This document shows, one piece after another, positions 53,670 to 61,995 of a DNA stretch of 64,000 nt. The stretch spans positions 124,001 through 188,000 of the forward strand of contig OZ239144.1 of assembly GCA_965194505.1 (NCBI GenBank), read 5' to 3'. The first letter of the stretch is position 1. Each line of letters starts with the position of its first letter. Origin of the DNA: Hahnella aquatica. GTDB lineage: Bacteria; Pseudomonadota; Gammaproteobacteria; Burkholderiales; Burkholderiaceae_A. Both the position numbers and the translations under genes were made by a program. The notes under the pieces are model-generated. The model worked only from the letters and a program-made list of their open reading frames with translations, was not told the DNA's origin and did no database searches.

Positions 53670-55217
53670 GTGATTCAGGCCGTTGATTTCCAGCAGTTTG
53701 TGGCGCTCGCCCGTGCGGGCCACAACCGCATTCCGCTCGTGCGCAGCCTGCAGGCGGATCTCGACACGCCGCTGTCAGCCTACTTAAAACTTGCTGCCGC
53801 ACCGAACAGTTTTCTCTTGGAGTCGGTGGTGGGGGGCGAGCGCTTTGGCCGTTACTCCTTCATTGGCCTGCCGGCCCGCACGCGCATTGAGGCGCGTGAC
53901 CGCGACATTCGGCTGAGTGTGGCGGGTGCCCCGGATTTCACCTTGAAAGGCGATCCACTTCAGTTCGTGGAGGCCTACCTCTCGCAGTTCAAGGCCGCAC
54001 GGGTGGAGGGCCTGCCCCGCTTTGCGGGTGGCCTGGCCGGCTACTTTGGCTACGAGACCATTCGCTACATCGAGCCGCGGCTGGACCAAGCGGCCGCGAA
54101 GTCCCGCCCGGACCCCATGGGCCTGCCCGATGTCTTGCTGCTGCTCACCGAAGAGCTCGCAGTCTTCGACAACCTCGCGGGACGCCTGTCTTTGTGGGTC
54201 TATGCCGAGTCGGGTGACCTCTTGAGTGGCGATCAGGCGCCTGCGCCCTGGCCAGAGGCCCGTCTGCGCCAGGCCTACGACGCTGCCATGGCCCGGCTCG
54301 ATGCCCTCGTGGCGCAATTGAAGGCCCCCTTTGTGCCGCCAGTGGCCGAGACCTTCCCGCCCACCGAGGTGCGCAGAGACTTCCACAAGGATGACTTCCT
54401 CAAGGCCGTGGCCCAAGCCAAGGAATACATTGCGGCGGGCGATGTCATGCAGGTGGTCATTGGCCAGGTGCTGCAGAAATCGTTCAAGGGCTCGGCGCTC
54501 TCGCTCTACCGGGCGCTGCGCGGCCTGAACCCTTCGCCCTACATGTACTTCTACGACATGGGCGACTTTCAAATCGCTGGGGCCTCACCAGAGATTCTGG
54601 TGCGTCAAGACGATGTGGCCGATGGCGCCACCCGGGTGACCATTCGCCCCATCGCGGGCACGCGCCCGCGGGGCAAGACGCCCGCGCAAGACCTGGCCTT
54701 GGAGCAAGAACTTCGGGCAGACCCCAAGGAATGTGCCGAGCACCTCATGCTCATCGACCTCGCCCGAAACGATGTCGGCCGCATTGCACAGACGGGCACG
54801 GTGAAGGTCAACGAGCAGATGGTCGTGGAGCGTTACTCCCATGTCATGCACCTGGTGAGCGATGTGGAGGGCATTTTGAAGCCGGGCCTATCGGCCATGG
54901 ATGTGCTGCGGGCCAGCTTTCCGGCCGGCACCCTGAGTGGCGCGCCGAAGATTCGGGCCCTTGAGATCATCGACGCGTTGGAGCCAGTAAAGCGAGGCCT
55001 CTACGGCGGGGCCTGCGGTTATTTGTCCTTCACCGGCGAGATGGACCTCGCCATTGCCATTCGCACGGGCGTGCTCAAAGACGAAACGCTTTATGTGCAG
55101 GCGGGTGCGGGCATCGTGGCCGACTCCGTGGCCGAGAGTGAGTGGCAAGAAACCGAGAGCAAGGCGCGTGCGGTGATGCATGCGGCAGAGATCGCCGAGA
55201 AAGGGCTCGAGCCATGA
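53670..55217 (+). CDS. trpE: Anthranilate synthase component I
   Basis: A 515-residue chorismate enzyme. LLESVVGGERFGRYSFIGL is the tryptophan feedback site, and DLARNDVGRI and FPAGTLSGAPKIRALEII are the catalytic core. The start is GTG 53670 with no clear ribosome site. I see no leader peptide or attenuator in the 42 bases before it. Its stop overlaps the original trpG start (ATGA), the usual coupling, but that trpG is broken after about 15 codons. Confidence 0.96.
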   Translation: MIQAVDFQQFVALARAGHNRIPLVRSLQADLDTPLSAYLKLAAAPNSFLLESVVGGERFGRYSFIGLPARTRIEARDRDIRLSVAGAPDFTLKGDPLQFVEAYLSQFKAARVEGLPRFAGGLAGYFGYETIRYIEPRLDQAAAKSRPDPMGLPDVLLLLTEELAVFDNLAGRLSLWVYAESGDLLSGDQAPAPWPEARLRQAYDAAMARLDALVAQLKAPFVPPVAETFPPTEVRRDFHKDDFLKAVAQAKEYIAAGDVMQVVIGQVLQKSFKGSALSLYRALRGLNPSPYMYFYDMGDFQIAGASPEILVRQDDVADGATRVTIRPIAGTRPRGKTPAQDLALEQELRADPKECAEHLMLIDLARNDVGRIAQTGTVKVNEQMVVERYSHVMHLVSDVEGILKPGLSAMDVLRASFPAGTLSGAPKIRALEIIDALEPVKRGLYGGACGYLSFTGEMDLAIAIRTGVLKDETLYVQAGAGIVADSVAESEWQETESKARAVMHAAEIAEKGLEP

Positions 55218-55260
55218 GCAAGACGCCAGGCCAGCCCACGCGGCTGCTGATGATCGACAA
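55214..55260 (+). pseudogene. trpG: Cut-off 5' end of the original trpG
   Basis: ATG 55214 overlaps the trpE stop and opens with MSKTPGQPTRLLMID, that is, the usual N-terminus of trpG including the conserved LLMID. At 55260 the reading frame leaves trpG and enters unrelated DNA. The missing continuation (NYDSFTYNLVQYFGELG) occurs 6.1 kb further on, at 61337-61933. This is direct evidence that foreign DNA entered the gene. Confidence 0.9.
55245..55260 (+). repeat. Left 16-bp direct repeat of the island
   Basis: Sequence tgctgatgatcgacaa, encoding the LLMIDN part of TrpG. It is identical to 61341-61356; the flanking bases differ on both sides, which defines its exact length. It may be an attachment-site core or a target duplication. 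Confidence 0.9.
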
Positions 55261-55583
55261 GAAATCATCGATATCTACCCAGCCCCGCTCCAACAGGTGG
55301 CAGTTGATACCCTTAACGAACTCCGGCCCACTAACTCACTGCAGTGCTATGAAGATGCAGGGATGTGGTTTTTTACTCCTGGCTACCCGCCGGACCAATC
55401 CCGCTTCTCAGGGTCGCGGGCGGCAGGCGCTAGAATTGGACGCCATACGGGGTTTTGGTGGATCCCCCTCAAAACTAGGAATTGACACTTGCGGACAGTG
55501 TTGGAGAAACTCCCATTCGTAGCGTTAAATCCGCCCTTCCTTTTGGATTATCAGTGAATTTAGACCGAAACGAAGCTTGCAAA
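55261..55583 (+). other. Left arm of the island, no certain gene
   Basis: A 323-bp stretch between the broken trpG and the FkbH gene. One frame stays open from the island edge to a TGA near 55486 and reads EIIDIYPAPLQQVAVDTL onwards to RHTGFWWIPLKTRN; I do not recognise it and it has no start of its own, so it may be the tail of a gene from the donor. A hairpin gttttg / caaaac (55452-55457, 55470-55475) and a possible -35 box ttgaca (55484-55489) precede the operon, but no good -10 box is visible. Confidence 0.5.
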
Positions 55584-57374
55584 ATGACGTCCATCCTCAG
55601 CATCCCCATCGACCCCCAGCACATTCTCAGAAAGAAAAAATCACTGAAACACCTACTGGCCCAACAAAGCGGGCTTTTAAAAAAGCGCATTGCTATTCTT
55701 GGCGGGTCAACCACTGCCGAAATTCGGGATGCTCTTGAGATCTTCCTGCTTGAAGGCGGGATACAACCTGAGTTCTATGAGTCCGAGTACAACCAGTACT
55801 ATCAGGAGCTGGCATTCGACAACGATCCCCTCAAGCGTTTCGCGCCTGATGTCATCTTCATTCATACGACGGGCGTCAATATCCAGAATTACCCGTCGCT
55901 GGCGGACATCCTAGAGGATGTGAATAAGAAATTGGATGACGAGTTTGCGGCCTACAAGCATCTGTGGGAGCGCGCATCGACGATCTACTGTTGCCCGATC
56001 ATTCAGAATAATTTTGAGAATCCGTTTCTGCGCCCACTCGGCAACCTTGATTTCTCAGATCACCGTGGCAAAACCAGCTATGTGCGCTGTCTGAATGAGC
56101 GGATCGCTGACCACGCACGGCAGAATCCTAATTTCTATGTCCATGACATTAATCATCTCAGTGCATGGTTGGGGCTGGAAAGATGGTTCAACCGAAAAGA
56201 CTGGTATTTGTACAAATATGCCTTGGCGTTTGAGTGTATTCCCGCCTTTGCTCAAAGTCTGTCAGCCATTATCAAGGCCATCTTCGGCAAGACCAAGAAG
56301 GCTCTAGTGGTAGATCTGGACAACACTTTATGGGGTGGCGTCATCGGGGACGACGGTGCAGATCAGATCAAGATCGGAAACGGTACCGCCGTAGGTGAAG
56401 CCCATTTGGAACTGCAGGCCTACCTGCGCCAGTTGCGCGATCGAGGCATCCTGCTGGCGGTATCCTCCAAGAATGACTTCGATAATGCGCGCGAGGGCTT
56501 TAACCACCCTCACTCAGTGCTGAAGTTTGAAGACTTTGTAGCGTTTCAGGCGAACTGGGAACCCAAATCGGAAAACATTAAGTCGATCGCAAGTCAGATA
56601 GATATCGGCATCGACTCACTGGTCTTTCTTGATGACAACCCCGCCGAACGGGAGCTGGTGAAGCAGCAGGCACCTGAAGTGACCGTGCCCGACGTAGGCG
56701 AAGACATCGCGAAATACGCTGCGATCATCGATCGCAGCGGTCTGTTCGAGCCAATTAGCATTTCAAATGAAGACTTGAGCCGGGCGCGCTATTACGAGTC
56801 GAACGCCGCTCGAAACGAAATGCAGTCTCAGTTTCTGGACTATGGACAGTACTTGGACTCTCTAGAAATGAGTGCCGAGATACGGCCATTCGAACCAAAA
56901 TATTTGGATCGAATCACGCAGCTTACCAATAAGACCAATCAATTTAACCTGACCACGCGTCGCTACACTTACGCCGATATCGAAGCCATTGCTCAGCACC
57001 CCAGCATGATCTGCCTGACCGGTCATCTCAGGGACAGGTTTGGCGACAATGGATTGATATCGGTGGTGATCGCCGCCAAGCGAGGTCACCAGGTCGAAAT
57101 TGAACTTTGGTTGATGAGTTGCCGCGTTCTAAAGCGCGAAATGGAACTTGCCATGTTTGATGAGCTTGTTGCTAGGGTAAGGCAGGGTGGCGCCACGGAG
57201 GTCATCGGCAAATACCTGCCAACCAAGAAAAACGGTATGGTGGCCGACCTCTATAGGCATTTGGGTTTCATGAATATAAAGACCACGGACGATGGCGAAA
57301 CACACTGGCGGTACAGCATCCCATCGAAAGCAACCGTTCTTAATTCCCACATTAAGGTCAATCGTGGACAGTAA
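55584..57374 (+). CDS. FkbH-like HAD-superfamily protein
   Basis: A 596-residue protein of the FkbH family. An N-terminal SGNH-like region (about 35-230) precedes a HAD domain with DLDNTLWGG (244-252), SSKN (294-297), Lys 328 and FLDDNP (348-353), and a C-terminal GNAT-like region (about 440-590). In polyketide pathways FkbH proteins load a glyceryl group from 1,3-bisphosphoglycerate onto an acyl carrier protein, which fits the carrier protein encoded next. Start ATG 55584 is preferred; GTG 55554 and TTG 55482 are in frame. Confidence 0.85.
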   Translation: MTSILSIPIDPQHILRKKKSLKHLLAQQSGLLKKRIAILGGSTTAEIRDALEIFLLEGGIQPEFYESEYNQYYQELAFDNDPLKRFAPDVIFIHTTGVNIQNYPSLADILEDVNKKLDDEFAAYKHLWERASTIYCCPIIQNNFENPFLRPLGNLDFSDHRGKTSYVRCLNERIADHARQNPNFYVHDINHLSAWLGLERWFNRKDWYLYKYALAFECIPAFAQSLSAIIKAIFGKTKKALVVDLDNTLWGGVIGDDGADQIKIGNGTAVGEAHLELQAYLRQLRDRGILLAVSSKNDFDNAREGFNHPHSVLKFEDFVAFQANWEPKSENIKSIASQIDIGIDSLVFLDDNPAERELVKQQAPEVTVPDVGEDIAKYAAIIDRSGLFEPISISNEDLSRARYYESNAARNEMQSQFLDYGQYLDSLEMSAEIRPFEPKYLDRITQLTNKTNQFNLTTRRYTYADIEAIAQHPSMICLTGHLRDRFGDNGLISVVIAAKRGHQVEIELWLMSCRVLKREMELAMFDELVARVRQGGATEVIGKYLPTKKNGMVADLYRHLGFMNIKTTDDGETHWRYSIPSKATVLNSHIKVNRGQ

Positions 57375-57606
57375 AACCATTCTCGGCAAAATTCAATCAA
57401 TTGTTCAGGACGTTTTGGATAACGAATCTCTGAGCATCAACGAACAGACCGAGGCAACCGATGTGGAAGGCTGGGACTCGCTGGCTCACATCAATATTGT
57501 GAGTCAGATCGAAAGCGATTTCGGCGTTCGATTCTCACTTGATGAACTGGCGGGATTTTCAAACGTTGGCAAGATCGTTGAGGCCGTACAGCAAAAGATT
57601 TCATGA
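57364..57606 (+). CDS. Acyl carrier protein
   Basis: An 80-residue carrier protein with the phosphopantetheine serine at 39 in EGWDSLAHINIV and the usual four-helix pattern. The start is GTG 57364 inside the FkbH gene end (11-base overlap), with AAGG 6 bases upstream. It is distinct from the fatty-acid ACP (no DSLDTVEL) and so is probably dedicated to the island pathway. No phosphopantetheinyl transferase is nearby. Confidence 0.88.
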   Translation: MDSKTILGKIQSIVQDVLDNESLSINEQTEATDVEGWDSLAHINIVSQIESDFGVRFSLDELAGFSNVGKIVEAVQQKIS

Positions 57607-59033
57607 TCACCCGCCGCTTTACTCTCGCGGATCAGTTTGAATTTGCCAGTTTTTCTCACGACCTCAATCCCATCCACGTTGATCCCATCGCCTCAAGGCG
57701 CCTCATCTATGGCCAGCCCGTGGTGCATGGCGTCAACGCCATGCTGTGGGCGCTGGCCACCTTTGCACGCGATCATACAGGGCCAGTCAAAGTTCAGGAC
57801 CTAACCTGCTCGTTCACAAAACCGCTACTGTTGCACGAAGAGGTCAGCATCGATATCGATTCATCCGCTGGGTGTGACACCACGATTCGACTGCGTCAAG
57901 GGGGTCAGGTGGCGGTCAAGATCAGTCTCACGCATATACCTTGTGAGGCTGGTCAATTGGAGGAGTTTCAAGGCATGAAGACATGCGAGTCGCCATTTGG
58001 CACGCAACCGGATGTGGTGGCTGAAGAAGCCTTGGCCGAGCTTGTTGGTGAGTTCTCTATTGCCTTCAATATAGACAAAGCGGTCGACCTCTACGGGCCC
58101 CGGCTCATTACCGTCTTTGGGGGGCAGGCCGTTGCGGAGATGACTGCATTGACTAAGGTTGTTGGCATGCATGCCCCTGGCCTAAATTCGCTCTTCACTG
58201 AAATAAAACTCAAGCCAGCCACGGCAATTCGCCAAGCGTGCCACATACACTACAAGACTCAGGAATACGACACGAGATTCCATCAGTTGGTCATTGCTTG
58301 CAACGGCAGAACTTTTGATTCAGTGCTAAAGGCCTTCTACAGGCCATCAGCAACCCCGCAACCAGGATATTCGGCCCTAAAGAAGTCCGTTTCAGACGCA
58401 GAATTCGAGCTGCAGAGGGCGCTGGTCATCGGCGGATCACGCGGTCTGGGCGAGGTAACCGCCAAGTATCTGGCCGCTGGAGGGGCGCAAGTTTTGCTGA
58501 CCTACAGTCGCGGTGTCGCCGATGCCGATGCAATCGTGCAAGATATTTCGCTGCATGGCGGCATTGCCCAGTCAGTCCTGTTCGACTTGACAACGCCCGA
58601 CGAGGAAGTTCCAGCCATAATGAACGACTTCGCGCCAACCGACATCTATTACTTTGCAACTCCCGTTATCTTTTCTGGTCAAAAAGGAGTCTTTGCAGAG
58701 AGTCGGCTTAAGCAGTTCATGGATTTTTATTTGCTGGGATTTCACCGGCTCATTGAGCATTTTTCAAAACGCGGCACGAATCGTTATTTTTGGCCGTCCA
58801 CTGTTTTTTTGGACGAGCTACCTGCCACCATGGGCGAATACTGCGTGGCTAAGGCCGCCGCAGAAGCCTATTCTGGCTGGGTGGTTAAAAACAGACCCCA
58901 TATAAATATCGCATGTCCGCGTTTGCCCCGGTTGGCAACTGATCAGACTGCCAGCATCTCGGGAATTGATTACGGGGATACGGCGCTTATGCTGGAACTA
59001 CTCCGGGAGTTCTCCAAACCAGGAGCAAATTAA
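57603..59033 (+). CDS. Double-hotdog (MaoC-like) and SDR fusion enzyme
   Basis: A 476-residue fusion. Residues 1-120 form a MaoC-like hotdog with the catalytic Asp/His helix (SHDLNPIHVDP, D20 and H25) and GQPVVHG; residues about 145-250 look like a second hotdog without the dyad. From about 270 a short-chain dehydrogenase follows, with GGSRGLG (277-283) and a plausible Ser 399, Tyr 413, Lys 417 triad (EYCVAKAA). It could hydrate or dehydrate and reduce or oxidise the ACP-bound acyl group. The start overlaps the ACP gene by four bases. Confidence 0.8.
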   Translation: MITRRFTLADQFEFASFSHDLNPIHVDPIASRRLIYGQPVVHGVNAMLWALATFARDHTGPVKVQDLTCSFTKPLLLHEEVSIDIDSSAGCDTTIRLRQGGQVAVKISLTHIPCEAGQLEEFQGMKTCESPFGTQPDVVAEEALAELVGEFSIAFNIDKAVDLYGPRLITVFGGQAVAEMTALTKVVGMHAPGLNSLFTEIKLKPATAIRQACHIHYKTQEYDTRFHQLVIACNGRTFDSVLKAFYRPSATPQPGYSALKKSVSDAEFELQRALVIGGSRGLGEVTAKYLAAGGAQVLLTYSRGVADADAIVQDISLHGGIAQSVLFDLTTPDEEVPAIMNDFAPTDIYYFATPVIFSGQKGVFAESRLKQFMDFYLLGFHRLIEHFSKRGTNRYFWPSTVFLDELPATMGEYCVAKAAAEAYSGWVVKNRPHINIACPRLPRLATDQTASISGIDYGDTALMLELLREFSKPGAN

Positions 59034-60061
59034 TGACAACTTTCCCCACGGACATTCCACGTATTAGACAAGCTTTAGAAGAAGACCTACCTCGCCTGAT
59101 GCAATATATAGATAAGGAGTGGATGCCTGGCCATATTTTGTCTCGAGATAGTGAATTATTTCGCTACCAACATCAGTGTGGGCCTGCATTGAACTTCATC
59201 ATTTCCGAGAATAATGTTGGCTCTATCAATGGCATTTTAGGGTTCATTCCCTCCTCAGTAGCAGCGGATAGTGATGTATGGCTCGCCATGTGGAAAGTCT
59301 CACGCGGTACTGGAAACCCCGTTCTTGGCATTGAATTGCTTCAATATCTCAAGGCACAAGAACATCGAACGGTGTTATGTCTGGGGATCAATCCGCAGAC
59401 GATTGGAATTTACCGGTACCTTGGCTACGCCACTGGGACAATGAATCATCACTTTCTGCCGAACAAGGCTATTAGCTCATTCCAGATAGGCAAGATTCCC
59501 TCAGAAGTTGCCTACCTGGAACGCCCCTTTAAGCATTCAAGTCGTATCAGCCTGCGCAGTGTGTTTTGTGAGGACATTCCAGCAGATTTCTTTTTGGGCA
59601 CGGCCAGTCATGTCCTGCCACGCAAGGACATTGCCTACTTTGAGCATCGATATTTCAAGCATCCAATCTACCGCTATCGTGTTTACGGCATCTATCGCGA
59701 CAGCGAGCTAGCCACGCTTTTAGTGGCCCGGCTCGTGTGTGTGGAGGTCGCATCCGCGCTGCGAGTAGTAGACATAATCGGCGATGAATCATTGTTACCA
59801 TGGGTCACCCATGCACTTCATGACATCCTCGAAAATGAGGGTATTGAGTATATGGATCTGCTGTCGTTCGGGCTTGATGAAAGATTACTCCAGCAAGCTT
59901 GCTTGAGCAAACTTGACCTAACTAGCGATCAAATCGTCATACCTAACTACTTTCAACCGTTCACGCAAAAAAACATCCCTATCCATTTTTTCGTGGATCA
60001 AGAAATTTCTCCGAAACTACGCATTTACAAGGCAGATGGCGATCAGGACCGGCCAAACTAA
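59033..60061 (+). CDS. GNAT-like acyltransferase of a glycan locus
   Basis: A 342-residue protein with a GNAT-like N-terminal half (RIRQALEEDLPRLMQYIDKEW; GINPQTIGIYRYLGYATG resembles the acyl-CoA loop and following helix) and a second half that may be another GNAT fold. The C-terminus KADGDQDRPN is a tail I associate with enzymes of surface-polysaccharide clusters. Proposed role: transfer of the ACP-bound acyl group to an amino sugar. That is inference. The start shares one base with the preceding stop. Confidence 0.65.
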   Translation: MTTFPTDIPRIRQALEEDLPRLMQYIDKEWMPGHILSRDSELFRYQHQCGPALNFIISENNVGSINGILGFIPSSVAADSDVWLAMWKVSRGTGNPVLGIELLQYLKAQEHRTVLCLGINPQTIGIYRYLGYATGTMNHHFLPNKAISSFQIGKIPSEVAYLERPFKHSSRISLRSVFCEDIPADFFLGTASHVLPRKDIAYFEHRYFKHPIYRYRVYGIYRDSELATLLVARLVCVEVASALRVVDIIGDESLLPWVTHALHDILENEGIEYMDLLSFGLDERLLQQACLSKLDLTSDQIVIPNYFQPFTQKNIPIHFFVDQEISPKLRIYKADGDQDRPN

Positions 60062-60075
60062 TAGAAAGTGCAGTT

Positions 60076-61047
60076 ATGAGCAAGCTGTCTGTGGTGATGT
60101 ACCACTATGTTCGTGACCTGAAGAGTTCTCGATTCCCCGAAATTAAAGGCCTGGATTACAAGCTGTTTGTGGAACAGATCGAGTACCTGCGCCGTCACTA
60201 TCAATTCGTGACATCTGAACAGGTAGTTCGAAGTCTGGACGGCAGCGAGCTCCTTCCTGAAAAGGCGGTCTTATTGACTTTCGATGATGCCTATATAGAC
60301 CACTATACTCATGTTTTTCCCCTCCTTGATCGTCTGGGCATACAGGGCAGCTTTTATGTGCCTGTTAAGGCAGTCTCCGATAATACGGTCTTGGATGTCA
60401 ATAAAATCCACTTTACGTTGGCAGGCCAACCGGACAAAGCGTCTTTGGTCAAGGCTATCGAAAACCAGCTAGACAGGTTTCGTGCCGATCATGCTATCGA
60501 CCCCTTTGACGATTTGGTGGAGAAATATGCCAAGCCTTCGAAGTACGACACAGCGGAAGTAATGCTGATCAAACGTCTGCTACAGCACGGGTTGCCCCTT
60601 GAGGTCAGAAGTCGTATTACGGATGAACTCTTTGTTCAAACCGTCGGTATGGATGAGGATTCATTCAGCCGCGAGTTATATATGAGCACCGAACAGGTCA
60701 AAGCCATGCTGCGACATGGTATGCATATTGGTTGCCACGGCTACGACCATTTCTGGTGGAATAAGCTCGATCGGTCTGCGGTGGAATACGAGATCGACAG
60801 GTCCTTGATGTATTTGCTAGACGTTGGCGTTGAGCAAGATATGTGGACGGCATGCTACCCCTATGGGTCCTACGACGACCAGTCCATTGAGATCCTAGGA
60901 GATCGACGGTGCAAGTTTGCCCTCACGACTGAGGTGGGCGTGGCCAATTTGCAGCGAGACAACCGCTACAAACTTCCTCGTCTCGACACAAACGACTTCC
61001 CTAAAGATCGGGACGCTAAACTAAATTTCCGCTACTTCGAGCATTGA
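60076..61047 (+). CDS. NodB-type polysaccharide deacetylase
   Basis: A 323-residue carbohydrate esterase family 4 protein. Motif 1 is TFDDAYIDHY (Asp 70 and 71) and motif 2 is HIGCHGYDH (His 221 and 225), which bind the metal; ACYPYGSYDD is a likely motif 3. No signal peptide is seen, so it probably acts in the cytoplasm on a sugar nucleotide or lipid-linked sugar, not on mature wall polymer. It is the last gene of the island operon, 14 bases after the GNAT-like gene. Confidence 0.88.
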   Translation: MSKLSVVMYHYVRDLKSSRFPEIKGLDYKLFVEQIEYLRRHYQFVTSEQVVRSLDGSELLPEKAVLLTFDDAYIDHYTHVFPLLDRLGIQGSFYVPVKAVSDNTVLDVNKIHFTLAGQPDKASLVKAIENQLDRFRADHAIDPFDDLVEKYAKPSKYDTAEVMLIKRLLQHGLPLEVRSRITDELFVQTVGMDEDSFSRELYMSTEQVKAMLRHGMHIGCHGYDHFWWNKLDRSAVEYEIDRSLMYLLDVGVEQDMWTACYPYGSYDDQSIEILGDRRCKFALTTEVGVANLQRDNRYKLPRLDTNDFPKDRDAKLNFRYFEH

Positions 61048-61336
61048 GTCTAACTCTGTTGTTTCGTCTTCCAACCCAACGGCGTTATGCCGCCAATTTC
61101 CCCTCATGCTGAGCGCTGATCCAGTCCTCCATGTACCTGATTGGCAGGACGCCCCTCCTTCAAATGACCTCAGGAAATCAGGGCTTCATCGCACTGAATA
61201 ATGGGGGGAAATAGCGGTTTCTGAATTCGCACATTCGCAGCGCGAAAGCACCAAATCAAATTGGGGGTGCTTCTAGGGGTATAACAAGCAAAATCCCAGC
61301 AAAGTGTTGCGGAAGAAACCTTAGGATATCTGCCTT
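61048..61336 (+). other. Right arm of the island and new trpG leader
   Basis: A 289-bp non-coding stretch after the deacetylase. It contains a weak hairpin (cggc gttat gccg near 61080-61092) and a tataac hexamer near 61280 that could be a -10 box for trpG. The ATG at 61337 is preceded by AGGA at about 10 bases. I see no gene in it. Its role may be to supply expression to the re-started trpG. Confidence 0.5.
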
Positions 61337-61933
61337 ATGTTGCTGATGATCGACAACTACGATTCCTTCACCTACAACCTGGTGCAGTACTTCGGCGAGT
61401 TGGGTGCACAAGTCACCACGGTGCGCAATGATGCCCAGACGGTCTCGGCGCTACTCGATCTCCCTGCTGCCGAGCGGCCGCAGCACATTGTCATTTCACC
61501 AGGGCCGTGTAGCCCTGCAGAGGCGGGCATTTCGGTGGCACTCATCCAGGCTGTGGCCCAGATGCCCAAACCCATTCCCTTGCTCGGGGTTTGCCTGGGC
61601 CATCAGGCCATTGGGGCGGCCTTCGGTGCCAAGGTGGTGCGGGCCAAGTCCATCATGCATGGCAAGACCTCGCCCGTGACCCACCGTGGCGAGAGTGTCT
61701 TCAAGGGCCTGCCAAACCCGCTCACGGTCACGCGTTACCACTCCCTGGCCATTGAGCGTGCAAGCCTGCCCCCGTTCCTGACGGTCACGGCCTGGACGGC
61801 CGACGACGAGATCATGGGCGTGCAGCACGAGCGCTTGCCGATTCACGGCGTGCAGTTCCACCCCGAATCCATCCTCACGGAAAAGGGGCGTGCGCTGCTG
61901 CAGAACTTCCTGGAGATTCCCTCGCCGCTGTAG
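61337..61933 (+). CDS. trpG: Anthranilate synthase glutaminase subunit, re-started
   Basis: A 198-residue class-I glutaminase. Nucleophile Cys is in LLGVCLGHQAIG (about residue 84) and the His/Glu pair in HGVQFHPES. The N-terminus MLLMIDNYDSFTYNL begins directly at the conserved first strand: the ATG is provided by the island and the next bases are the 16-bp repeat. About nine residues of the old N-terminus (MSKTPGQPT) are lost, which lie before the fold, so the enzyme should work. The usual trpE-trpG coupling is lost, and no trpD follows. Confidence 0.93.
   Translation: MLLMIDNYDSFTYNLVQYFGELGAQVTTVRNDAQTVSALLDLPAAERPQHIVISPGPCSPAEAGISVALIQAVAQMPKPIPLLGVCLGHQAIGAAFGAKVVRAKSIMHGKTSPVTHRGESVFKGLPNPLTVTRYHSLAIERASLPPFLTVTAWTADDEIMGVQHERLPIHGVQFHPESILTEKGRALLQNFLEIPSPL
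61341..61356 (+). repeat. Right 16-bp direct repeat of the island
   Basis: Identical to 55245-55260 and continuous with intact trpG downstream. Upstream, the bases belong to the island arm. Confidence 0.9.
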
Positions 61934-61995
61934 TCGCTCGTGGGGCTCGGTGGCTCAGCGTGCGCTAGCTCCGAGCGTCTACCCCGGCCTTTACT

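Larger units (their letters stand above)
55245..61356 (+). mobile_element. Genomic island inserted in the trpG 5' end
   Basis: A segment of about 6.1 kb bounded by an exact 16-bp direct repeat (55245-55260 and 61341-61356) that is itself part of the trpG coding sequence. Inside, base composition drops and A/T-ending codons such as ATA, TTA and AAA are frequent, unlike the GC-ending codons outside. It carries five plus-strand genes in one tight operon, plus a 324-bp left and a 289-bp right non-coding arm. No integrase, transposase or relaxase is visible, so the entry mechanism is unknown. Confidence 0.85.

Noticed and set aside
61048..61100. Possible integron attC site (gtctaac ... gttatgc) at the end of the island cargo
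   Set aside because: The left box fits RYYYAAC, but the right box does not fit GTTRRRY, spacing is too short, and no integrase or second cassette is present.
55214..61933. Reading the two trpG pieces as a gene duplication
   Set aside because: The left copy is only about 15 codons and the right copy lacks exactly the first residues; a single gene split with a 16-bp repeat explains both.
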